From Halorussus salilacus (GTDB taxonomy: Archaea; Halobacteriota; Halobacteria; Halobacteriales; Haladaptataceae), in contig NZ_CP099993.1 of assembly GCF_024138125.1 (NCBI RefSeq), positions 868,001 to 932,000 on the forward strand: a stretch of 64,000 bases of DNA, written 5' to 3'. A model generated the notes under the pieces. The model had not been told where the DNA came from. It saw only the letters and a list, made by a program, of their open reading frames with translations, and searched no databases. Below are positions 24,060 to 33,608 of the stretch, one piece after another; within the stretch, counting starts at the first letter, position 1; each line of letters begins with the position of its first letter. A program made the translations under genes and the position numbers.

Positions 24060-25389
24060 CACCGAAACCGCCGACGCCGCGGCCCCCGACGCAGAGGGAC
24101 CCGACGAGGGGACCGACGCCGAGGCCGCGGCCGACGAGACGGCGGCGTCGTGGCCGGTCCGGTACGCCCGCGAACACGTCGCCCACCTCGCGGTGATACT
24201 CCTGCTCGCGGCCTACCCCGGCGTCTACTCGGTCCTGCTGAACTCGCCGCTCGGGACGGAGTTCCAGACCGTCCTCCCGCGGGTCGAGACCATGGTGGTC
24301 GTGCTCTACTTCGGGCTGTTCGCCATGTCGTTCGACTTCATCAGCGGCTACACGGGCTATCTCTCGTTCGGTCACGCCGCCTTCTACGGCACGGGGGCGT
24401 ACTTCGTCATCATGGCGGCCAACGGGAAGATTCCCCTGCTCGGGCCCGACACGCCGTTCGTCTACCTGCTGGCGCTCGCGGGCCTGTTCGCGGCCGTGCT
24501 CGCGGTCCTCATCGGCGCGGTGTCGTTCCGGCTGACCGGCGTCTACTTCGCGATGATAACGCTGGGCTTCGCGCAGGTGATGTACGTCTTCATCCGCGGG
24601 TGGGACTACGCAGCCAACAACCCCCGCGACGGTCCGGCGGTGCTCGAACGCACCGAACCGTTCAACGTCGGGGTCCCGGGCGTCGACTCGCTCACCCTCG
24701 CCATCGGAGAGTTGGGCGGCGACACCGTCGAGGGCCTGCTCGGCGTTATCGACCTCGGCACCGCGGAGGTGTCCTACTACATGGTCGGGCTGGTCGTGCT
24801 GGTCTCGTATTTCGCGATGCAACGCATCATCCACTCGCCGTTCGGCCGGGTGATGATCGCCATCCGCGAGAACGAGGAGCGCGCGAAGGCCATCGGGTAC
24901 AACACCTTCTGGTACAAGCTCGGAGCGTTCGCCATCAGCGGCTTCTTCGCCGCGGTGGCTGGCGGCCTGCTCGCGGGCTTCAAGCGGTCTGTGTCGCCCG
25001 ACAACACCTTCTACTTCCTCGTGACCGGCGACGCCCTGCTGGCGTCCATCATCGGCGGATTCGGCACGCTGGCCGGACCGCTGTACGGCTGGCTGTTCGA
25101 CGAGGGGGTCACCGAGTTCCTCTCGAAGCGCGGGGAGGGCGGCGGTCTGCTCCCGTACCTCCGGGAGAACCTCGGCGAGGGCCTGCTCTCGACCGAGGTG
25201 TTCAACGGCCTCACGGTTCAGGAGGGCATCGACACGTTCCTGAACGGTCACGCCGAACTCTACATCGGCGTGCTGTTCGTCCTCTTCGTCCTCTTCGTAC
25301 CGAACGGCCTGCTCGGGACGGTCCGGGACCGAATCGGCGGCCCGGTCGCGGAGGTCGTCGCCGAGCGACTCCGGGGTGACGAGCGGTGA
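24055..25389 (+). CDS. livM: LIV-type ABC transporter permease (LivM-like), ATT start
   Basis: The permease core includes GYLSFGHAAFYGTGAY and RENEERAKAIGYNTFWYK, the LivM hallmarks. The open frame runs back to 24010, but no ATG, GTG or TTG occurs before the GTG at 24193, which would cut into the first membrane segment (HLAVILLLAAYPGVYS). At 24055 an ATT follows GGAGG by nine bases and would give M-S-T-E-T-A-D, a usual haloarchaeal N terminus. It overlaps the livH stop as ATTAG. I therefore propose ATT as the start (444 residues); a GTG start at 24193 is the alternative. Confidence 0.75.
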   Translation: MSTETADAAAPDAEGPDEGTDAEAAADETAASWPVRYAREHVAHLAVILLLAAYPGVYSVLLNSPLGTEFQTVLPRVETMVVVLYFGLFAMSFDFISGYTGYLSFGHAAFYGTGAYFVIMAANGKIPLLGPDTPFVYLLALAGLFAAVLAVLIGAVSFRLTGVYFAMITLGFAQVMYVFIRGWDYAANNPRDGPAVLERTEPFNVGVPGVDSLTLAIGELGGDTVEGLLGVIDLGTAEVSYYMVGLVVLVSYFAMQRIIHSPFGRVMIAIRENEERAKAIGYNTFWYKLGAFAISGFFAAVAGGLLAGFKRSVSPDNTFYFLVTGDALLASIIGGFGTLAGPLYGWLFDEGVTEFLSKRGEGGGLLPYLRENLGEGLLSTEVFNGLTVQEGIDTFLNGHAELYIGVLFVLFVLFVPNGLLGTVRDRIGGPVAEVVAERLRGDER

Positions 25390-25490
25390 GCGACCGCGTG
25401 CGAACCGACCGAGGCGACGCTCGGCCGGGTTCGGAGACGCGACGCCCGGGGATACGGACCACCGCGAAGCGACGGGGCGAGCGGTCCACA

Positions 25491-25515
25491 TCGGGCGGGG
25501 GCTTTCGAGGCCTTC
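25491..25515 (+). repeat. 25-base intergenic motif, copy 2
   Basis: This matches 22181-22205 at 23 of 25 positions, with the core GGGCGGGGGCTTTCGAGGCC. It lies in the 208-base gap between livM and the FabH-like gene. A short inverted repeat (GGACC..CCGC/GCGGTCC, about 25457-25487) precedes it. Confidence 0.65.
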
Positions 25516-25597
25516 GCGGAACTGCTCACCAACCCACATTCTCGAAGACGCCGAACCGCCGAAACCCGCAACTGCGTTCCGAACGGAGGGCTCGGCG

Positions 25598-26626
25598 ATG
25601 ACCGACACCGACGAAATCTCGGTCGGCCTCACCGGCTACGGGGTCTACACTCCCGACCAAATCGTCACCGGCGAGGAGATCGCCGAAGAGAGCGGGATTC
25701 CCGAGGAGGTCGTGGTCGAGAAGATGGGCGTCCGCGAGAAGCGGGTCTGTCCTCCCGACGCCGACCACGTCACCGACATGTGCGTGAAGGCCGCCGACGA
25801 GGCGCTCGCCGACGCCGACCGCGACCCCGAGGACGTGGATGCGGTGCTCTACCACGGCTCGGAGTACAAGGACTTCGTGGTCTGGAGCGCCGCGGCGAAC
25901 GTCGCCGAGCGCATCGGCGCGAGCGAGGCCTTCGCGGTCGAAAGCTACGCGCTCTGTGCGGGCGCGCCGCTGGCGCTGCGGCAGGCCCGCTCGCAGTTGC
26001 TCGCCGACGCGCCCGAGACGGTCCTGCTCGTGGCCGCGAGCCGCGAGGAGGACCTCGTCGACTACTCGAATCAGGACTCGTCGTTCATGTTCAACTTCGG
26101 GAGCGGGGCCTGTGCGGCGGTGTTGGAGGCCGACCCCGCCGACGGTCGCGCTCGCGCGACCGTCGGCGAGAGCGCCGCGATGACCGACGGCAGTTTCTCG
26201 GAGGACGTGGTGATGCCCGCGGGCGGGTCGCGCAACCCCCCGAGTCGCGCCACGGTCGAGGCGGGTCTGCACACCCTCGGCGTTCCCGACCCCGACGGGA
26301 TGAAAGAGCGACTCGCCGACGTGAGCCTCCCGAACTTCCTCGACGTGGCCGACGACGCGCTGGAGCGGTCGGGCTACGACCGCGACGACCTGGACTTCGT
26401 GGCGCTGACCCACATGAAGCGGTCGTTCCACGACATCCTGACCGACGAACTCGGTGCGGCGAACTACTACCTCGACGAGTACGGCCACGTCCAGAGCGTC
26501 GACCAACTGCTCGCGCTCGACGAGGGTCTCGACCGCGGGCTGGTCGAGTCGGGCGACGTGGTGCTGTTCCTCGCGGCGGGGACCGGCTATACGTGGGCCG
26601 CGACGGTGCTGGAGTGGCACGGATAG
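25598..26626 (+). CDS. 3-oxoacyl-ACP synthase III (FabH)-like protein
   Basis: The 342-residue protein has the thiolase fold of KAS III/HMG-CoA synthase. It opens VGLTGYGVYTPDQIVTGEEI, has the active-site cysteine in ESYALCAGAPLALR (about residue 127) and a histidine in VALTHMKRSFHDIL. The third catalytic position, usually Asn in FabH (GNTSAAS), reads GHVQSVDQ here, so activity may differ. GGAGGG lies 8 bases before the ATG. It follows livM in the same direction and may act on the acyl compound imported by the transporter (inference). Confidence 0.8.
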   Translation: MTDTDEISVGLTGYGVYTPDQIVTGEEIAEESGIPEEVVVEKMGVREKRVCPPDADHVTDMCVKAADEALADADRDPEDVDAVLYHGSEYKDFVVWSAAANVAERIGASEAFAVESYALCAGAPLALRQARSQLLADAPETVLLVAASREEDLVDYSNQDSSFMFNFGSGACAAVLEADPADGRARATVGESAAMTDGSFSEDVVMPAGGSRNPPSRATVEAGLHTLGVPDPDGMKERLADVSLPNFLDVADDALERSGYDRDDLDFVALTHMKRSFHDILTDELGAANYYLDEYGHVQSVDQLLALDEGLDRGLVESGDVVLFLAAGTGYTWAATVLEWHG

Positions 26627-26721
26627 GCCGCCCGCGACCGCGCCGGAGTGACACGGGGTAGGTCGCCCGCGCGGTCGTCCGGTTCCGAAACGGCTTTTTT
26701 GTCGCCGGAACCCCTTTCGGT

Positions 26722-27963
26722 GTGAACGAAGAGAGATTTCAGTTCTACGCGCTGTATCTCACGCGGTTCGCCAGCGGCTTCGGGTTCATCACGCTCGTGA
26801 CCCTGTTGCCGACCTACGTCAATCTCTTCGAGGCGTCGGACTTCATGGTCGGACTGTTCACCACCGCGTTCACGCTCGCCCAGACCGCGGCGGTCGTCCC
26901 GCTGGCCTGGGCTGGCGACCGCGGAGACAAACGGCTCGTGCTGGCGGTCTGTCTCGCCCTCGGCGTCGGAGTCTACGTCGCGTTCACGCTGGTCGGGTCG
27001 AGTCTCCAGTTCGTGTTGGTCCGCGGGATTCAGGGGGTTGTGGTCGCCGGGACCAGCCTGCTGTCGCTCGCGCTGGTCGGCGAACTCGCGCCCGACGACG
27101 CCCGGGCGAACTACATCGGGAAGGCAAACGCCGCCCGGTTCGCGGCGGGCGTCCTCGGGAGCCTGGGCGCGGGGAGCCTCTACGAACTCTACGGGTTCGA
27201 GGCGGTGTACACCGTCCTGATCGGTCTCCTCCTGCCCGCGCTGGTGGGGGTGTGGTGGTTCGTGGACGCCGACGAGGTCCGCGTCCGGGGCAACCCCTTC
27301 TCGGGACTCGCGTTCAACCGTCGGCTCCTCACGCTCACCAGCTTTCGCGCCCAGTACGCGGTTGCGGTCACGCTGGTCCGGACGTGGGTCCCGATATACG
27401 CGGGCATCACCGCCGCCAGAGGGGGACTGGCGTACGCGCCGTTCGTCGTGAGCCTCCTCATCACCGCCGAGAAGCTCACGAACATGCTGTGTCAACCGTA
27501 CACCGGCACCCTCTCGGACCGCGCCGGGCGCTCGCTGTTCGTGTTCGTCGGCGGCGGGTGTTACGGTCTCGTGGCGCTCGCAGTGCCGTTCACGCCCGAT
27601 ATCGGCCGCCTCGTCGGCGCGCCCGCGACGTTCCCCGTGGTGGGCACGCTCTCGGCCGCCTTCCTGCCGCTTCTGGCGTGCAACGCCTTGCTCGGGGTCG
27701 CCGACAGCCTCCGCGAACCCGCGAGCATGGCGCTGTTCGCCGACGAGGGGACCGACGACGGGAGCGTCGCCTCCAGTTTCGGCATCCGCGAACTCGTCTG
27801 GAAGCCCGGGGCCGTCCTCGCGCCGATGCTCGGGGGCGCGCTCATGGGAATCGGCATGGAGTGGGTGTTCTTCGTCGGCGCGGCCGCCGCGTTCGGCGGC
27901 GTCCTCACGTTCCTCGGCATCCTCGCGAACGACCACGGGGCTCGCGCGCTCACACAGTGGTGA
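26722..27963 (+). CDS. Major facilitator superfamily transporter
   Basis: The 413-residue protein has about 12 membrane segments. The cytoplasmic loop 2-3 motif appears as AWAGDRGDKRLVLAV and its repeat in the second half as TGTLSDRAGRSLFVF. The start is GTG at 26722 (MNEERFQFYALYLTRFASGF), 25-30 bases after GGCTTTTTTGTCG, the likely TATA region. Substrate cannot be told; drug or sugar/osmolyte efflux are both possible. The neighbours give no hint. Confidence 0.87.
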   Translation: MNEERFQFYALYLTRFASGFGFITLVTLLPTYVNLFEASDFMVGLFTTAFTLAQTAAVVPLAWAGDRGDKRLVLAVCLALGVGVYVAFTLVGSSLQFVLVRGIQGVVVAGTSLLSLALVGELAPDDARANYIGKANAARFAAGVLGSLGAGSLYELYGFEAVYTVLIGLLLPALVGVWWFVDADEVRVRGNPFSGLAFNRRLLTLTSFRAQYAVAVTLVRTWVPIYAGITAARGGLAYAPFVVSLLITAEKLTNMLCQPYTGTLSDRAGRSLFVFVGGGCYGLVALAVPFTPDIGRLVGAPATFPVVGTLSAAFLPLLACNALLGVADSLREPASMALFADEGTDDGSVASSFGIRELVWKPGAVLAPMLGGALMGIGMEWVFFVGAAAAFGGVLTFLGILANDHGARALTQW

Positions 27964-28077
27964 GCATCGTGGCGTCGATATTAGCGTACCCGAGAATCTA
28001 AGGTTCATTATTCGTGGTTAGTTCATCCTTAATGATTCAGGGGTAGGCTCTTAACCCGGAGCGACGACGCCCCGGAC

Positions 28078-31000
28078 ATGAGCCAGCAACGACGCGGAAC
28101 CGACACCGGAGACCGGCGACTCCTCGCCGACCCCGACGACCACCGCGCGAACTGCGGCGTGGGGGTCGTCGCCGACCTCGGCGGCGACGGGAGCCACGAC
28201 GTACTCGCCGACGGACTCGAACTGCTCGAAAACCTCGAACACCGCGGCACGACCGGCGCGGAGGAGAACACGGGCGACGGCGCGGGCGTCCTCCTCGCCA
28301 AACCCCACGACTTCTTCGCCACCGAGGTTCCCGACCTCCCCGCCCGCGAGGAGTACGCCGTCGGGAGCGTCTTCCTGCCGACCGACGCCGACGCCCGAAC
28401 AGACCTCCAGGAGTTCGCCGACGAGGTACTCGCCGACGCCGACCTCGACCTGTTTCACGCCCGGGAGGTGCCGACCGGCGACGCCGACCTCGGGACGACC
28501 GCGCTCGACTCCGAACCCGCGGTCGAGCAGTGGTTCGTCCGGCCCGCCGACAGCGGGGACGAAGGCGAGCGCGAAGGCGAAGGCGAGCGCGAGCTATCGG
28601 CGGAGGCCTTCGACCGCAGGCTCTACGTCGCCCGGCGCGAACTGGAGCGGGCCGTGGCCGAGCGGTTCCCGGACGCCGACCGGTTCTACGTCTGCTCGCT
28701 CGACCGCCGAACCCTCGTCTACAAGGGCCTGCTGACGGGCGACCAGCTCGGCGACTACTACCCCGACCTGACCGACGACCGAGTCGAAACGACGTTCGCG
28801 ATGGTCCACGCCCGCTTCTCGACCAACACGCTCGGGGCGTGGCACCTCGCTCACCCCTACCGGCGGGTGGTCCACAACGGCGAGTTCAACACCATCCGGG
28901 GGAACGTCAACTGGATGCGCGCCCGCGAGACCGACCTCAGTACGGAGAGATTCGACGCCGACCGGGTGACGCCGGTCGTCGCCGACCCCGAGGGGAGCGA
29001 CACCGCCGCGGTCGACGACACGCTCGACCTCCTCTTGCAGGCCGGTCGGGACCTTCCCCACGCGCTCCGGATGCTCGTCCCCGAGGCGTGGCGCAAGGAC
29101 GACCTGCCCGACGACCGCCGGGCCTTCTACGACTTCCACGCCTCCCTGCTCGAACCGTGGGACGGCCCGGCGCTCGTCGCCGCGACCGACGGCGAGCGCG
29201 TCGGGGCGGTGCTCGACCGCAACGGTTTGCGACCCTGCCGGTACGACGTGACCGCCGACGACCGCCTCGTGATGGCGAGCGAGGCCGGAGCGCTCGACAC
29301 GCCCGAGTCCGACATCGTCGAGCGCGGCCGCCTCGAACCCGGCCAGCTCTTCCTCGCCGACGTCGAGGAGGGCCGAATCGTCCCCGACGCCGAGGTGTTC
29401 GACGACCTCGCCGACGAGAAGTACGGCGAGTGGGTCGAGCGCGAGCAGGTCGAACTCGACGCGCCCGAGGACCCGACGCCCCGCCGGACCGGCGGGGCGT
29501 CGGGTCCGGAGGGGGAGGCAGAGAAAAACGGTGAGGCGGAGGGGAACGAGGAGACCTCGCTCCGGGCGCGCCAGACCGCGTTCGGCTACACCCACGACGA
29601 ACTCGACCAGTTGCTCGCACCGATGGCCGAGGCGGGCAAGGACCCGGTGGGGTCGATGGGCGACGACACGCCCCTGTCGGTCCTCTCGGGGTTCAACCGC
29701 CCGCTGTTCTCGTACTTCAAGCAACTGTTCGCGCAGGTGTCGAACCCGCCAATCGACTACCTCCGGGAGGACTGCGTGACCAGTCTGGAGTGTCGTCTCG
29801 GCCGCCAGCGCAACCTCCTCGGCGAGTCGCCCGACCACGCCCGCCAGCTGGTGCTCGACTCGCCCGTGGTGACCGACGCCGAGCTGGCCGCGGTCCGCGA
29901 GCAGGACGAGCTCCCGAGCGCCACCGTCGACGCCACCTATCCCGCCGACAGCGAGCTCGAAGCCGCGGTCGAGCGGCTTCGGCGCGACGCCCGCGAGGCG
30001 GTCGAGGCCGGTGCCGAGATCGTGATCCTCTCGGACCGCGAGGTGGGTCCGAGTCGGCTCGCGATTCCGAGCCTGCTCGCGACCGGGGCGGTCCACCACC
30101 ACCTCGTCCGGGCGGGCCTGCGTACCCACGCCGGACTCGTCGTGGAGTCGGGCGACCCCCGGACGGTCCACCACCTCGCGTGTCTCGTGGGGTACGGTGC
30201 GGGCGCGGTCGACCCCACCCTCGCGTTCGAGTCGGTCGCCGACCTCGTGGCCGGACCCGACGGCGCGGACGCCGAGGAGGCGATAGCGTCCTACGTGGGT
30301 GCGCTCGAAGACGGCCTGCGCAAGACGATGTCGAAGATGGGCATCTCGACGGTCGAAAGCTACCGCGGTGCCCAGATATTCGAGGCCGTGGGGCTCGACT
30401 CGGACTTCGTGGCCGAGTACTTCGAGGGCACCGAGAACCGGACCGAGGGAATCGGCATCGCGGAAATCGAGGCCGACTGCCGCGAACGCCACGAGTCGGC
30501 GTTCGGGGCCGACGCCGACCCCGAACTCGACCGACAGGGCGAGTTCGAGAACCGTTCGGGCGGCCGCCACCACCAGTGGAACCCCGAGACGGTCGGGGCG
30601 CTCCAGCGGGCGGTCCGGGCCGACGACCCCGAGGAGTACCGGGCGTTCGCGGCCCGGATAAACGACCAGAACGAGCGACTCCAGACCCTCCGGGGCCTGC
30701 TCGACTTCGACGCGGCGGGCCGCGAGTCGATTCCCGTCGAGGAAGTCGAACCCGTCTCGGACATCGTGACGCGGTTCTCGACCGCGGCGATGAGCCTCGG
30801 GTCGCTGAGCCCCGAGGCCCACGAGAACAACGCCGTCGCGATGAACCGCATCGGCGCGAAGGCCAACACCGGCGAGGGCGGCGAACCGCCCGAGCGGTTC
30901 GACACCGAACGGGAGTGTTCGGTCAAGCAGGTCGCCTCCGGCCGGTTCGGCGTCACGAGCGCCTACCTCGCCAGCGCCGACGAGATACAGATCAAGATGG

Positions 31001-32703
31001 CTCAGGGCTCCAAGCCCGGCGAGGGCGGCCACCTCCCGGGGCGGAAGGTCAACGAGATGATAGCCCGCGTGCGGTACGCCACGCCGGGCGTGGGCCTCAT
31101 CTCGCCGCCGCCCCAGCACGACATCTACTCCATCGAGGACCTCAAACAGCTCGTCTACGACCTCAAGGCGGCCAACGAGGACGCCGACATCAACGTCAAG
31201 CTGGTCTCGGAGGCCGGAATCGGCACCATCGCCGCCGGGGTCGCGAAGGCCAACGCCGACGTTGTCCACGTCTCGGGCCACTCGGGCGGGACCGGCGCGA
31301 GCCCCCGGACCTCCATCAAGCACGCGGGCCTGCCGTGGGAGCTCGGACTCGCGGAGGCGAATCAGATGCTCCGGGAGACCGGCCTGCGCTCGCGCATCCG
31401 CGTGAGCGTCGACGGCGGGCTCAAGACCGGCCGCGACGTGGCCATCGCGGCACTGCTCGGCGCGGAGGAGTTCTCGTTCGGCACCGCGAGCCTCGTCACC
31501 TCGGGCTGTGTGATGGCCCGCCAGTGCCACGAGAACACCTGTCCCGTCGGCGTCGCCACCCAGCGCGAGGACCTCCGAGCGCGGTTCCCCGGCGAACCCG
31601 ACCACGTCGTCAACTACATGAGCTTCATCGCCGCGGAACTCCGCGAGCTCATGGCCGAGTTGGGATTCCGGACCGTCGAGGAGATGGTCGGCCGCGTCGA
31701 GTGTCTCGAACAGCGCGACACCGACCATCCGAAGGCCCGCGGGCTCGACCTCGCTTCGGTCCTCGCGGAGCCGACCGACCACGACCCCGCGGCCCCCCAG
31801 GCGACCAAGACCCGCGAGCAGACCCACGAGCTCGACGACCACCTCGACCGCGACCTGCTCGCGGCGGCCGAACCCGCGATTCGAGAGGGCGCGCGCGTCG
31901 AACTCGACGCCCCCATCACCAACCGCGACCGCGCGGTCGGCGCGATGCTGTCGGGGCGGGTCTCGGAGGAACACGGCGAGGCCGGGCTTCCGGAAGGCAC
32001 CCTCGCCTGCTCGTTTCGGGGGACCGCGGGCCAGAGCTTCGGTGCCTTCCTCCAGTCGGGCGTGGACTTCCGCCTCACTGGGGCCGCCAACGACTACCTC
32101 GGCAAGGGGCTGTCGGGCGGCCGCATCGCGGTCGCTACCCCGAACTCGGCGGGGTACGACCCCGCCGAGAACGTCGTGGTCGGCAACGTCGCGCTCTACG
32201 GCGCGACCGGCGGCGAGGCCTACGTCAACGGCGTCGCTGGCGAGCGGTTCGCGGTCCGCAACTCCGGCGCGACCGCGGTCGTGGAGGGACTGGGCGACCA
32301 CGGCTGTGAGTACATGACCGGCGGCATCGTCGCGGTGCTGGGCGGGACCGGCAAGAACTTCGCCGCGGGGATGTCGGGCGGCGTGGCCTACGTCCTCGAC
32401 GAGAGCGGGGAGTTCGACGAGCAGGTCAACACCGGGATGGTGCGTCTCGAATCGTCGCTCTCGGAGCGCGACGAGGTGGTCCTCCGGCGGCTGGTCGAGA
32501 ACCACGCGGTCTACACCGACAGCGAGCGCGCCGCGGAACTGCTGGCGAACTGGGAGAAGTCGCTGGCCGGGTTCGTGAAGGTGATGCCCGAAGCCTACGA
32601 GCGCGCCGTGACCGAGGAGGGTCGCGAGGACGTGCGCAACTCCCCGCCGCCGAAGGCGAGCGCCCCCGGGGAGACCCCGCCGGTTCGGGGGAGCGCCGAC
32701 TGA
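28078..32703 (+). CDS. gltB: Glutamate synthase large subunit (GOGAT)
   Basis: The 1541-residue protein contains the class II amidotransferase domain with the nucleophile cysteine at position 26 (ANCGVGVVAD), so a propeptide of 25 residues would be removed. The central domain, the FMN domain (SVKQVASGRFGVTSAYLA, GSKPGEGGHLPGRKV) and the [3Fe-4S] cysteines CVMARQCHENTCPVG (around residue 1144) follow, then the GXGXG C-terminal helix (GGTGKNFAAGMSGGVAYV). It makes two glutamates from glutamine and 2-oxoglutarate. No small subunit gltD is nearby, which fits a ferredoxin-dependent enzyme. An acidic insert at about 455-495 is low-complexity. Confidence 0.97.
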   Translation: MSQQRRGTDTGDRRLLADPDDHRANCGVGVVADLGGDGSHDVLADGLELLENLEHRGTTGAEENTGDGAGVLLAKPHDFFATEVPDLPAREEYAVGSVFLPTDADARTDLQEFADEVLADADLDLFHAREVPTGDADLGTTALDSEPAVEQWFVRPADSGDEGEREGEGERELSAEAFDRRLYVARRELERAVAERFPDADRFYVCSLDRRTLVYKGLLTGDQLGDYYPDLTDDRVETTFAMVHARFSTNTLGAWHLAHPYRRVVHNGEFNTIRGNVNWMRARETDLSTERFDADRVTPVVADPEGSDTAAVDDTLDLLLQAGRDLPHALRMLVPEAWRKDDLPDDRRAFYDFHASLLEPWDGPALVAATDGERVGAVLDRNGLRPCRYDVTADDRLVMASEAGALDTPESDIVERGRLEPGQLFLADVEEGRIVPDAEVFDDLADEKYGEWVEREQVELDAPEDPTPRRTGGASGPEGEAEKNGEAEGNEETSLRARQTAFGYTHDELDQLLAPMAEAGKDPVGSMGDDTPLSVLSGFNRPLFSYFKQLFAQVSNPPIDYLREDCVTSLECRLGRQRNLLGESPDHARQLVLDSPVVTDAELAAVREQDELPSATVDATYPADSELEAAVERLRRDAREAVEAGAEIVILSDREVGPSRLAIPSLLATGAVHHHLVRAGLRTHAGLVVESGDPRTVHHLACLVGYGAGAVDPTLAFESVADLVAGPDGADAEEAIASYVGALEDGLRKTMSKMGISTVESYRGAQIFEAVGLDSDFVAEYFEGTENRTEGIGIAEIEADCRERHESAFGADADPELDRQGEFENRSGGRHHQWNPETVGALQRAVRADDPEEYRAFAARINDQNERLQTLRGLLDFDAAGRESIPVEEVEPVSDIVTRFSTAAMSLGSLSPEAHENNAVAMNRIGAKANTGEGGEPPERFDTERECSVKQVASGRFGVTSAYLASADEIQIKMAQGSKPGEGGHLPGRKVNEMIARVRYATPGVGLISPPPQHDIYSIEDLKQLVYDLKAANEDADINVKLVSEAGIGTIAAGVAKANADVVHVSGHSGGTGASPRTSIKHAGLPWELGLAEANQMLRETGLRSRIRVSVDGGLKTGRDVAIAALLGAEEFSFGTASLVTSGCVMARQCHENTCPVGVATQREDLRARFPGEPDHVVNYMSFIAAELRELMAELGFRTVEEMVGRVECLEQRDTDHPKARGLDLASVLAEPTDHDPAAPQATKTREQTHELDDHLDRDLLAAAEPAIREGARVELDAPITNRDRAVGAMLSGRVSEEHGEAGLPEGTLACSFRGTAGQSFGAFLQSGVDFRLTGAANDYLGKGLSGGRIAVATPNSAGYDPAENVVVGNVALYGATGGEAYVNGVAGERFAVRNSGATAVVEGLGDHGCEYMTGGIVAVLGGTGKNFAAGMSGGVAYVLDESGEFDEQVNTGMVRLESSLSERDEVVLRRLVENHAVYTDSERAAELLANWEKSLAGFVKVMPEAYERAVTEEGREDVRNSPPPKASAPGETPPVRGSAD

Positions 32704-32704
32704 C

Positions 32705-33478
32705 TCACAGGTACGCCGCGTCCCACCTGACCGGCTTCTTCTGGTTGCCACACGCGTTGCACTCCAGTCGCTCCATCGAGTCCATCGCGTTGTCGAAGCT
32801 ACCGCAGTTCGCGCAGAACCAGCCGAACAGGTCCTCGCCCGCCTCGTCGCTGTAGGCGGCGTAGAAGGGGGCCTCCGACCCGCGCTCGCTCTCGGCCCAG
32901 TTGACGTGGAGGGTCCGACCCTCGAACTCGCGGTTCTCGAACTGCATTCCGCCCTGCTGGACGTAGAGGTTCTCGACGAAGGTCTCGCCGCCGATGTCGC
33001 GCTCGCGGTCGCTGGCCTTCTCGAAGCCGTTTTCCTCGTAGAAGCTGCATCCGCGCTCGTTGTCGGCGAGGACCTCCGCGGCCATGCGCTCGACGCCGCG
33101 CTCCGAGAGGGTCGCCTGCGTGTGGTTCAAGAGGGTCGTCCCCACGCCCTGGTCGCGGCTGTCGGGATGGACGTGGAGCCAGAGGATGGTGCCGGTCTCG
33201 TCGTCGGCGAGGAGGCTCTGTGAGAAGCCGACCACCTCGTCGCCCGCGACCGCGAGGAGGTAGACCATTCCGTCCTCTTCGAGTTCGGCCGCCAGCGCGT
33301 CGTCGCCGTACCACTCGTCGGCGGCGCGGTCGATGACCCCCTCGTCGAGGATGTCGTCGTAGGAGGCGTGCAACGACTGGCGCGCGACGCTCCGGATGCC
33401 CTCCGCGTCGCTCGATTCGGCTTCGCGGATTTCGATACCGGTATCCTCGCCGTCGGAGTCGGCCTCTCTCTGTCCCAT
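32705..33478 (-). CDS. GNAT acetyltransferase fused to a C-terminal zinc-binding domain
   Basis: The 257-residue protein has a GNAT domain (about 15-165) with the acetyl-CoA loop SRDQGVGTTLL and a C-terminal domain (about 170-257). The latter begins QFENREFEGRTLHVNWAESE and carries CANCGS and CNACGN, two knuckles for one zinc, resembling a haloarchaeal domain known as DUF5816. The fusion suggests the zinc domain recruits the substrate. Substrate unknown. It converges with gltB with one base between stops. Confidence 0.82.
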   Translation of the reverse strand: MGQREADSDGEDTGIEIREAESSDAEGIRSVARQSLHASYDDILDEGVIDRAADEWYGDDALAAELEEDGMVYLLAVAGDEVVGFSQSLLADDETGTILWLHVHPDSRDQGVGTTLLNHTQATLSERGVERMAAEVLADNERGCSFYEENGFEKASDRERDIGGETFVENLYVQQGGMQFENREFEGRTLHVNWAESERGSEAPFYAAYSDEAGEDLFGWFCANCGSFDNAMDSMERLECNACGNQKKPVRWDAAYL

Positions 33479-33608
33479 GAGTTTCCTTCGACGTTGTGAG
33501 TGATAAGCGTTGTACCCGGGGGACCCGACGGCGCGGAGATGGCGACGCGGAGGCGACGACGCCGACGTGGCGACGCGCGAGCGTCCTCGAACGAAGTCGT
33601 CCCGCGGG

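Noticed and set aside
28594-32751. A 1385-codon frame antisense to gltB
   Set aside because: Its length only reflects the GC-rich complement of a long real gene; no domain pattern is seen, and gltB is certain.
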